Below are positions 9,503 through 19,435 of a DNA stretch of 64,000 bases, piece after piece. A program made the translations under genes and the position numbers. Each line of letters starts with the position of its first letter. Within the stretch, counting starts at the first letter, position 1. The notes under the pieces were generated by a model. It saw only the letters and a program-made list of their open reading frames with translations. It searched no databases and was not told where the DNA came from. Source of the stretch: Oscarella lobularis (taxonomy: Eukaryota > Porifera > Homoscleromorpha > Homosclerophorida > Oscarellidae); NCBI RefSeq assembly GCF_947507565.1, contig NC_089182.1, positions 868,001-932,000 of the forward strand, read 5' to 3'.

Positions 9503-11573
9503 TTAGTATTCAGAGTCTTGGTCAGCTCTGCTCCGCTTCGAAATACACGAAACGATGCGTTTCTTTAGACGTGACCAAAACTTCCGTGCCTCTTTCGGCA
9601 TAAGACAGTAGGCAGCTAAAACAACCATAAAAACGTCGATTAGAAAAAAAGCAGCCATCGATAGGATTGGGCCCGTGGTTAGTATTAGTTTATTGCGGCA
9701 CTCTTGTTCAGTGTTGAATGATTCGTTTACGCAGGCAGCGTATTTAAAAAAGCTCTTTAGGAGCACCGACTTCGCGTTTTTGCTCAAGAACACAGAATCT
9801 GCGCCCATTGAGAAACTGTAACATAAAGGCATAACGAAAGAGAGCAGAATAAATCTTCTTTGAATTAGTGAATACGCTTTGTAGATAGGCGAATTCTGGT
9901 GATCCGGCAAGAGCATTCGATGACATTGCTTAGCCTAATATAATTACACAACACTCTCACTTAGGGGAAATTTTCAACTCACTTGATACAACTTGTATAT
10001 GATGACGAATGACATAAGCGTCCCAGAAAAAATAATGAGGTTGTTAGGCAACAGAGTGGTGTAAAATAATACTCTAAGAGATGGAGAGCTGCACGTAATA
10101 GTAAATACGCCCGAGGCTGCATATCGGCCTCCAATTTTCATTGAAGCAGTTACGAGACAGGCAGGAACGGCGACAGATAGAACGAACTGAATTGCAAAGA
10201 CGATCTTGCCTTTACGATTCGGTGCATCGAGCGTCACTTTTGAGATAGCGACGAGAGTGTTGTATACAGAGCTGAACCACCACACTACAAAAGACGTGAA
10301 TCCGAAATGAGCCAAAGCTCCTGCAGGAAAAAGAGTTTAGTTAGAAAAAAAATAGAAGCACAATTCATGCAGTGACCTTGAACGTTGCAAAGATCAGTCG
10401 GATCGTTCCACGACCCGATCAAGTCTTCGTGTTTGCAGTACATTTTTGTGGGTGAAATAATGACAGGCATAGTTATAGCAGTCACTATTCACAGAACGCG
10501 TGGCGGGAGTTAATGCGACAAACGTTCATTTGCTTACGTAAGATTGACCAATTAACGGCTAGTAGGAAACTCGAGACAGTGTGGTAATCAAATCTATATA
10601 TACAGGAAAATAGATTACATCAGAGAAGAGAGGCTCGTGCGTCTTACAACTGAGGTATATTGAACCAAGTGAAAAATATTATGAGCATTAAGCACCAGCC
10701 AAAAATTAGCATAATTGACAGTGCACCGTAGTAGCCTCGCGACGAAATAGACGTTTCCCATTCCGATTGTTTACACGGAGGCGAACAGGAATAGTTTGCA
10801 CCCGTACGTGGATGTTTCCTTGTCGTTTTTAGAAGTGGAGAAGGGCACTGATTGATTGAGTTCGAGCTGTTCTCCGCACCAAAGTATTTTGTACAGTCTG
10901 GAATTGCTGTACAAAAGTCTTCGATTTTTAGGTATTTCAGACGGCTCCAGGAACGCTTCAGACGATCGCATTTGGAAGCGTTCACCTGAAGACACAGAGA
11001 GCGAGTGACCGACTCCAGAGGAGCACTGCAGTTTCGGTAGACGTAACGGCAGATCAACGGTTTCAATTCGTCGGCGCAGGAAGAAGGTACGAAACGAATT
11101 AGCCCAAACATCGCTTTCAATTCACTCTCGACTCTGCGATATTCCTCACATCCGGAAATAGAGACGTCGGCTTTAGGTCGCCTCTGTAGTGGTAGAGTAG
11201 AATCGCGACGCAGACTCGTAACGAACCGGCTACATTCGGAGTAGGTAGCATCGACGGGCATTTCTTGACACGTTCGATTGTCTTGGCTCTGCGGATAGAG
11301 GGTCGTTTCATTTCACTTTCGTCTCAATTAATTAAAGCAGACCACGAAATTCTAACCCTGACGAGCATGCAACCGCAACTGCTGCCTTACGTTGCTACTG
11401 GTAAAGTTCCACGGAGTAGCGTAGTAGACGTAGATAGGCGTTGCCGTTGCCAGTAGCAGGATAACGAAGCCCATGCCTAGCAGTACGGTTCCTGCTACAT
11501 TTGCCGTCTTGCTGCCAAAAACTTCTGTTGCGGGGCGAATCAGCCTTTGCCTTTCCGGCGAGAGCTCGGACAT
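9503..11573 (-). CDS. Frizzled-like class F GPCR, copy B
   Basis: Tandem paralogue of the neighbouring gene, with the same six-exon plan and the same phases. Exon 1 (MSELSPERQ...) carries a polar N-region followed by VLLGMGFVILLLATATPI. Exon 2 carries the Cys-rich domain (TCQEMP, LICRYVYRNC, CLQVNASKC) and helix 1. A tiny exon gives FDYHT plus helix 2 (FLLAVNWSIL). The next exon gives KMYCKHEDLIGSW. The last two hold helices 3-7, with VVWWFSSVYNTLV in helix 3 and MPKEARKFW after helix 7. Predicted to be a plasma-membrane receptor; its Wnt responsiveness cannot be judged from sequence. Only 148 bp separate its stop from the start of copy A, on the same strand. Membership in class F is well supported; orthology to a particular Frizzled or to Smoothened is not. 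Confidence 0.8.
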
Positions 11574-12141
11574 ACTTCCACGTTAGTAAATAAATGGAGT
11601 GAGAGTGAGATAGCCTATATATTTGCACAGCAGACCTGTAATTTTCAATACGTAGTCTACTGCACAAGCTAAAAAAACAAACTTGCTAATACAGTAATAC
11701 TGAAAACGCTTCATTCCAACAGTGTGGGCGTCAGGAGACATCGATTGACAGAGGATCAATTCGCATCCGGGAAAAAACGATCGCTGGGAGTCTCGCTGGA
11801 CCCTCAGTTCGCGAAGCGAGGGGCATCCTCAAGGCGGCGGCGTTTTTAAAACCGTCGCGACCTATCGAGTATTCGCAGCGCCGCTTTTTTCGGCGTCGGG
11901 GCCCCGAATTCGCCCGTCGAACGCCGCTTCGGCGACGACAACGAGCGGAGGAAGAAAAAGCGCCAGTCGATATGTAAACGAATGCTTTTATCGACGTTAC
12001 TGCGTCGTGCGAGAAAGAGTCATAAGTCGAAAGTCAACGAAGAGTACGCGGGAAAGACGATATGGTCGTTCGGGATGGCGAATCGAAATTGTCGGTAAGT
12101 AAGATAAGAAAATTTCTCGAAAAGTGTCACTATTGCTGCAG
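11574..12141. other. Intergenic region with a GC-rich block
   Basis: Lies between the Frizzled-like copy B start and the fibrinogen-related gene stop. The part at about 11755-11960 is markedly GC/CGCG-rich compared with its AT-rich flanks. A plus-strand ATG at about 12062 runs into a good GTAAGT donor, but no downstream plus-strand exon was found. No RNA gene was recognised. Confidence 0.45.
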
Positions 12142-13402
12142 TTAGCGGGCAAACACGTATCCTATGGAAAATAGGTTTTTCAATCCATTATCCACTGGAG
12201 CGCATGCAGCTAGATTTCCACATGAATTGGTTGCGTAGAGCTTGCCGCATATTGTGAGATGATGCTTGGCTCCTAGCCCAATGAAAGAATCGGGGCTGTG
12301 GCATTCATTTTCTTGGTTGGAAACGATTCCGATTCGAACTTTAGAGCGCATTCCCACATTGAACCCTTCCTATTAATTAAGCTAATACATTATTCTATCC
12401 CGGCATGGTTAACTTGCTTACTGTATTGCAGTACGGCTGAAGAGATGATCCAGGGACAAGGCTCTTCCAAGTTGAGCGTCCAATGGAGGTTTGATGGTAA
12501 GTATTATGCCTTAGAACGTCTCTGAGGGACTTTGCATTCTTTGGAAGACTCACATAGTTGATTTCATGACCAGTTTTCATACCAACAAGGATCTCTTTGA
12601 ATGGAAGAGTCCAAAACGAAGCCAACTTGGCTTCATTTTGGTCAAAGTTGACGTTGTTTTCATTGAACGAAGAATTGGACGTCCAAAGAGGACTGTCATA
12701 GTGAAACGTCTGCTTTGCGCCGTCAATTTTCATCAGAAGCGTCCATCCGCCTTCTTTGCAGTAAGTCTGGGAGCCGATAGTGTGTACGTAAAGGGGTTTG
12801 CATCTGTCGCGGTATTTTACGTACCTGAAACGCCGGATAGTTAGACGACGGTTTGATCCAGTAGACACCGGGTTTGTAGCCCTTCAACTTGCTCAAAGCT
12901 AAACACGACGACGCCGGATTGTTCACGGCGTTGTCATCTAAGCTGTCTGGGCTATATTCAACGACGAGCGAAAGCCACTTTTCTCCGTTGCAATATTGAA
13001 CGACGTCCTTTCGCACGTTGTAACGTAAAGTCCCTAGTCACGGAAATCGTATTGATTTATTTGCGTGCAGACGAGGAATAGTTGTACCTGCAATTAGAGG
13101 CGAACAGCTCTTTTCAGTGTACGTTAGCATTTGGGGACCCGGCTCTCCTGCAAGCATTGTGTTACAAAATTCGATCACCGTTTGCAAAATTAAGACTGGC
13201 GGCACCTTTTTGACCCTCAGGACCCCTTGGGCCCTGTTGTTGACAGCAGTTACAACCGTTTGCATTGTCTTGCTGAATAGAGGAGAGAGGTTCAAAGGGA
13301 TAGAACTAAAGGAGTAGTACAGTAGCGTACCTTGCTAGTGATAGCTCCATGAGAAGTGTAAATGATAGCCAAAATAACGACAACCGATGATGTTGGATTC
13401 AT
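12142..13402 (-). CDS. Secreted collagen-like / fibrinogen-related protein
   Basis: Exon 1 encodes the signal peptide MNPTSSVVVILAIIYTSHGA. Exon 2, phase 0, gives NGCNCCQQQGPRGPEGQKGA, a short Gly-X-Y collagenous stretch after a Cys cluster, which continues as GEPGPQ across the next intron. The following exons give YCNGEKWLSLV, GGWTLLMKIDG, FNENNVNFDQ, TWKSLVPGSSLQPYCN, GFNVGMRSKVRIGI, NQENECHSPDSFIG and a final YVFAR. GGWTLLMKIDG and the SSLQP/CN/GFNV, NQEN and SPDS motifs are those of fibrinogen-related domains seen in invertebrate extracellular-matrix and lectin-like proteins. Likely a secreted trimer, through the collagenous part, with a C-terminal recognition head. The ligand is unknown. 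It follows the family order of collagen stretch then FReD, as in ficolins, but the collagen part is very short. Confidence 0.8.
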
Positions 13403-13689
13403 TGGGTACTATTTAGTCTGTTTATGTATGTGCGTGTTTAGTTGTTTATATAGAGATGGAACCAGCTAGCTAAACACGGTGGTGACACAATGAGAATGCG
13501 GGATGATTGGCTCGCGTGACTTACTTTGCAGACTCCGGAAGTCCGGGTGCAATTGGACAGTCACACCGGTTTCTTATGGACGCGATCGCTGTAGGCAAAG
13601 GAACGAAATAACACGGGTAGACGTAGAAATGCTAATATCCAATAGAAGCAGGACGAAGAGGTAAAACCGTGAGAAAACGATGCCATTGT

Positions 13690-13972
13690 TATTGACTTTG
13701 TTTTTAGGAGTTTGGGGTCCTGAGCATGACCCCGTATGAAAAAAACTGCTCATCGGGGTCCTGAGCAAGACCCCGTCAACAAAAACTGCTCACTTGAGAG
13801 GGGAGGGGACGAATTTTTATTAAATAAAAATGAAAAAAAAATGCACATAGTCTCCCGTTTCATCTGGGCAGTTTTTGATGACGGGGTCATGCCCAGGACC
13901 CCGATGAGAGCAGTTTTTGATGACGGGGTCTTGCTCAGGACCCCAAGCTAAACAGAAAAAAAGTCAATAAAC
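13690..13972. mobile_element. Foldback / MITE-like element built of small hairpins
   Basis: Two arms of about 110 bp are inverted copies: the left begins TTATTGACTT (about 13690) and the right ends AAGTCAATAA (about 13970). Each arm carries two tandem copies of a unit GGGGTCCTGAGCA(T/A)GACCCC followed by a CAAAAACTGCTC-like spacer. Each unit is itself a hairpin (GGGGTC/GACCCC around an 8-nt loop). The centre (about 13800-13860) is AT-rich and non-coding. No transposase is present, so if mobile it is non-autonomous. Confidence 0.75.
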
Positions 13973-15158
13973 AATAACATTGCTTTCTCATAATTTTTAC
14001 CTTCTCCTCCGTCTTCCGCTTTCATTGGTGTGTTCAATGCTCGTATGATCGCTTTTCATCGGTTTTGCCCGAAAAGCCGCCGCTCACCCTATCACAAGTC
14101 GAATCCGAGAAGGGTCGTTTTGCTCGAAAAGCCGTTGTATCTCTCCAGGGATGATGCTCTGCTCTTGCCTGGCCTTGAACACCACTGCGTTTGGCATCCA
14201 TCTCCGTACGATCAACTCTGGTGGTCGCCGCCCTCGCTAAAAAGTATCAAAACAAGTGTGAGGAAGGGAAACACGTAGGCGCGTAAATTCTGGTGGTAGA
14301 CTACACAGCGATTCTAAGCTCGAAGCAAGCCAATGTGGAGTTTGGCATCCATCTCCGTACGATTCGAAGCACGTACGCACGATTTCTCGAAGGGGAGCTC
14401 AAAGCAAGCCAGGGTTGACCTAAGGATGTAGGCAAGCGACATCAACGGGGAGCACCGCAACGTGTGAAGGTTTTTTTTTGCACCTGCTCGTGTATTGACG
14501 TCCTTCTTCAGCTCAAACGACTACAGTACGACGAGCTAAGGAACGAGAACGTTCGTCAGTTGCGCGCATGTTCAGCAAACGATGTATACACGTGACAAAG
14601 TTTTATATGTAGTACGCACGTGTAATGTCCGTAGTCTCCGTACAAATGCGTGCAAACAAGGGTTTGTAGTTGTACAAGAACGCTGCGGAAAGAGAAAGAA
14701 GAAAAGGGCTAGAGGGGCTCATACAATGAGCAAGATTAGAAAAATCTCGCACGCGACGAACCAAACCCACTAGAGCGCCCCGCGAAAGTTAGAAGAGACG
14801 TGTAAGCAGTGCAGTAACGTTGTCTGTTGCTTTCGCACGCTGTTGTAGAGTCGTTTTTTGGCACGCTGTAGTTTGTCTGCAGAACGAGTGCAAGTCCTGT
14901 AGGAGTATGCCGAATGAAGGAAAGGGGAACACCACCGGAGGAGAGGCCGAGACAGATGCGACGAGAACACCAAAGGAGAACATTGAGACGAGCTAATTCT
15001 ACGAAACACCTATGCACAAACGAATTTGTAAAGTAATGGTGCGGCGGAGGGGGAATGGAGGGAAGGAGGAAATTTGCCAGTAGTACTCTATTTGCGTTTT
15101 AAGAGGAGGCGAGTGCGAGTGCTCTTCTTACCTATGACAATGATACAGACCGACGGCT
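13973..15158. other. Gene-poor interval with short direct repeats
   Basis: No gene supported. It contains an 82-residue plus-strand frame (14030-14278) with no recognisable motif. A 23-bp direct repeat TTTGGCATCCATCTCCGTAC(GAT) lies at 14190-14212 and 14341-14363, with AAGCAAGCCA-type repeats around it. The rest up to the importin gene 3' end has only short overlapping frames on both strands. Confidence 0.5.
14190..14363. repeat. Direct-repeat cluster (23-bp core)
   Basis: An identical 23-bp core occurs twice, about 151 bp apart. The flanks also repeat loosely: CTCGAAGCAAGCC near 14320 and CTCAAAGCAAGCC near 14400. It looks like a decayed duplication of unknown origin. Confidence 0.7.
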
Positions 15159-18100
15159 TTATGTGATAACCTTCCGTACTTCTCTCGCCGCCCACATGGC
15201 CAGTTTCTTTGTCCTGCTTATTTTCGAGTCTTTGCCTTCCGCGAGTAGTTGAGTAATCGCCGGCTTGTTTTCGACGAGACTTTTCAGCTGCTTGTTGAAA
15301 ATGCGACAGAGGTCCCTAAAAAGAAAGAAATTTCCACTTTCGGAGAAACGGCGCCAGATTGAAGTATGCAAACCCTAGAAGTCCGCAACAGACGGCCGTG
15401 TTGGAATCAGAGTGATCAGCATCAAGAGCGATGTGCTCAATGAAGGAGATGATGTTCGGCAGGTGAGGATAAAGAGACTGCAACACTTCATCTGTGCATA
15501 CGTAATAAATAGATAAAGATAATAAGTAGAAGTGCTCTCACAATTTGGGGCGCTTTTATCGCTGTCGGTCATTCCTTGTACAATTCCAGTGTAGCCCTCA
15601 ATGCAGGACTCGCGCAGTTCGTTTAGATACTCCAACATTTCATAGTCCGACTGCAAAACATAAAAAAAAATTAATCATAGTTAGACGGCAGTATTCAATT
15701 GCTAACCTTGTCGACTTGGGCTTGCGATGCCTGCAATAGAACGGACATCACAACGTCGAGAAATGCACCGAAGTTGGTTCCAATAGCAAGTGCAATATCG
15801 CCAAAAACAGATAGAATTTGAGGCTTCACCGACCTGTGAACATTTGGGTCCTTGTACAAAAAGAAACACGAATATCATGTGATCAAATCAAAACAAGTAG
15901 GAGTAGATAGTGGAACGTACGACGAGTATCTCAGCCAATTGTTGCATTAATTGGGCGCACATTGGTTCCATTTCTCGTCCAAGTGCCCGCGACAAATCGC
16001 CGACAACGCCCACAGCAGCAGAACAAACCTAACACACTCCCTTCTTAGTCGATTCCGTTAAGAGAAATCAATAATTCAAATGTACCAAATAGCTTTCCTT
16101 GTTTTGAAGACCAGACAGAAGAAACGGCTGAAATTTTTCCAGATAGACGCGAAAATCGGCTCCCAACACTAATCGGCGAAATCGCGTGTTTTTTTTCTTT
16201 TTGCAACTCCTCCCCTTCCCCCCTTACATTCTATCAGACTGCCCACTGCCATGAGAGCATCCTCGTGCAGTCCACCCGCTTTTCCTAGGCTTGGATTCAG
16301 CATGAAGAGCAGCGCTTCCATCACGGTATCCGCTATCTTCATCGCGTCCTCTTTCACCATTTTTCTCAATATGCTCTAGAGGAAATAAGAACTTCTAAAA
16401 CGGCCAACTTTGCGAAAAGCGCTCTCTACCTGAAGAGTGGCACATAGCATTGATTGGAGGTCTTGATACTGAGCTGCTGAACCGTCTCCTACATTGGTCT
16501 AATAAAGAAGGAAATTCGTCCCATATCCCCCCGTCTTGAATCAAAAAATCTCACGGAAGCCAGCTGTAGAACACGCTGGAGCTTCTGAAGAATAACTAAA
16601 GTTGTTGCTTGAACGGTCGGGTAGCAATCCTGAGACACTTATCGTCATTGAATCAATAAAATACGCAATCTACGTCCCCAACCTTTGGACTATTCTTTAT
16701 GAACTCCATTATAGCCTCATAGGCTGCCGTTCTAAGATTACTCTGATCTCCGTCCCCCCTAGCAAAAAAAAGATCGACACGGTAAAGAATCGTTCTCCCC
16801 CCACTCTTGGAAGCCAATTCACCTATCCGTCACTGCTAAAAGTTTTTCGAGTACAGTCGCAAAAACCGGCGAGAGACTGTACGTCGACGGTTCGTCTTCC
16901 TTCCTTTCGGCCGCGTCATAGGCAGCCTCTGCCAGCGACGACAATGCCTTTGAAGCAAGAAAATAAATCAATGCACGTCATTTGTTTGCTTGTTCTTACC
17001 CAGCAAATGTTCGACGCGACGCGAGGCGGTTTTTCGAGACATTGCAAGAGCGATTCCAAGAGCGGGCCGACATACGACTCCTGTAGAGCCGCTTCCGGCA
17101 TCAGATCGCACACTTTCCCTACCGTCCACGCGACGGTGTCTTGGACCACGACACTCGGGTCGTCGAGCATTTTAATCAACTGCGGCATTGCCTAGCAACA
17201 ACAACAACAACAACAACAACAAATAAGAAACGATATTCATATGAATTATTTTATTTACCTTTATGACGATCGGTTCCAGGGCTTTCTGAGAGGGTCCCTC
17301 GAGAATCGACCCGAACGCCATAATAGCGGCATCGCGATACTTCCAGTTTTCATTCGTGATGTTGCCTTGGACGAAGGGAAGGACCGAGGCGACGACGTCG
17401 TCGCCGCAGCATCCGGCCATCAGTCCTAGACACACGCCGGACGCTTTGCATGGATTCCACTCGTCCTCGTCATCGTATTCTTCCTATAAAAAAACAACCC
17501 CATTATATTAATTCTACTGATTGCTGTTTTTCTCTCACCTGTTTCGTGAGAATGACGAGAAGAATTGGTAAGAGAAATTGTAGGGCGCCCTTCACGTAGA
17601 ATTTACTGATTTGACGCGGAGTGAAATTGCCTTCGGCCGCCTTAATAATAACAATAAATAGTGCTAATCGCTCTATAAGAATCGCGTGTTACTTCTGCTG
17701 CTTCTATGGCTAGATCGGTCTCTTCGTCGCAAATCGACGACCAGAATTCGATTCCTTGCAGGCAAACGTCGTCGGTGGGCGATTTCATTGCTTCGATGGA
17801 GATCTGAGGATAGAATAAAGGACTGTGCATAAACGTCTTGTTAGTCTTTTTTTCTTACAGGAAAAAGCGCTCGTCCCATATACGTTTCCATGTGTTGATA
17901 ATAGAGCGACACGACTTTGACCATCGTTTGCAAAGCAGCCACTTTTACCTGAGAATTAAAATAATAATGAATTTATAATAGTCGTCAGGAAAAAAAAAAA
18001 GACTCGCTCTTTCGTCTGAGCACTGGGTCGCCTCGCAGATGACCTCCATAATGTAATTTCGTTCGCTCTGAATTTCAAAAGTTTAAAATTCCTTCCTTTA

Positions 18101-19236
18101 AAAAAGAAAAGGGAGAGAACTTGCCTCTTTTTCAAAATTTTCGGTAGTAAACTCAAGCGAATTCAATAGCGCGCGCGTGGCAGCCAGCCGCACGTCAAAA
18201 CTAAAGAATGAAATTAAATAAATACATACATAACTACGAAACCGAATACCTGGGCTCTTCCTTTCGCATGCACTGCATAACAGCGGTAAGCAACTCGTTC
18301 GCGTAGCCACTCAAAACGGCCTGATCCTAGACCCCAGATTCCCCTCATCGTCTCGCGAGACCGACGACGCGCCCGCGTTCCCACGCACCACTTCCTCGCA
18401 GACGTAGCCAATCGTTTCCATGCTCGCCACTTTGAGACTTTCCGTGCTCCGTTGCGGATCGGCGACGACGTTCTCGAGCAACGCCGGAACGAGCTGCGGC
18501 CACAGGGCGCCCGGCAACTCGGCGCAAGCAATATAAGCGACACACTGAGAACGGAATCAGATCACATTGCCATGATCCCCCACGAAAATTCAAATTTAGA
18601 ACCTGAGCTGCAGAAGACGGCGAACGCCTTTCCGTGCCAAGACTGCCAAGAACCTTAATTAATTAATTAATTAATAATTAGAATCTAACAAAAATATCGA
18701 TAATTAACTAATTAATAATTAGAATCGAACTTTCAAAAATTTTGATACAAGATCATGGAGATCGTATCGTTATAAGAGGAATTCAATTGGGGTCCCTTTT
18801 TCATTGGCACTAGTTTTTGTTTTCACCTTCGCCTTGATCTGCGATCTCACTTCGGCGTCGATTGAGAGCCAGCGTTGCTGATATTGAAGTTTGAGTGCCG
18901 GGTCTTTTGCCGTGATGTAGTTTTTGAATTGGAGGCCGGCCGCCATGCGAACGACGTCGCTTCGTTCGACCGATGCCAGTGCATCGGCGAGAGAGTTGAG
19001 AAATGCGGCCTGCGCGGAGTTTTTTTGAATGACAGGGCCCCCCTTTTGGGAAACTCGAGCGAAATCGCTTACTAGATTCGATTCTGCAGCTTGGCGAAGA
19101 TATTGCTCGGCTTGCTGAAGAATTTCGCGATCTACGGCGCGAAGGTTTTCGGTTTCGAAGGGTTTCCGGGCGGGGAGAGCTCGGTTTCGGCTTTACCTGG
19201 CGAAATCGTCGCTTCGAGGATTTGCACGAGATCCAT
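15159..19236 (-). CDS. KPNB1: Importin subunit beta-1
   Basis: Nuclear import receptor made of HEAT repeats. It binds importin-alpha/cargo and FG nucleoporins and is released by RanGTP. Exon 1 plus exon 2 give [20 protein letters not shown], matching the family N-terminus. Later exons in order give [33 protein letters not shown], the acidic [11 protein letters not shown] loop region, [75 protein letters not shown] and the terminal [13 protein letters not shown]. These track the vertebrate protein along its whole length (about 870 residues), so the gene appears complete. It is split by many short introns; one holds an AAC microsatellite and another a TTAA-rich stretch. Its start lies about 200 bp from the stop of the TRPC-like gene on the same strand. 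Confidence 0.96.
17195..17221. repeat. AAC microsatellite in a KPNB1 intron
   Basis: About nine CAA units in the importin beta-1 intron following the exon that encodes [18 protein letters not shown]. Confidence 0.85.
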
Positions 19237-19435
19237 GTTAACAGATCAGAGCTCCTTTCACCCGGTTGACGGCGTTAGCGCTTCGCTTCTCGGCGACAAA
19301 CCGCGTGAAAACGACGACCGCGTGAATCGAGCGCGCGCTACAGTAAAACTCGGACTCCCGGACAAAACGAATTAATCAATACGAACGACGGTATGACGTC
19401 AGCTAAAACTGTCAGACACGATTTACTATCTAAGA

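Noticed and set aside
12062-12100. ATG followed by a strong GTAAGT donor on the plus strand
   Set aside because: No downstream plus-strand exon could be found before the minus-strand fibrinogen-related gene.
14582-15017. Several 60-93 residue frames on both strands
   Set aside because: They overlap each other, lack motifs or splice support, and look like chance frames in a GC-balanced spacer.
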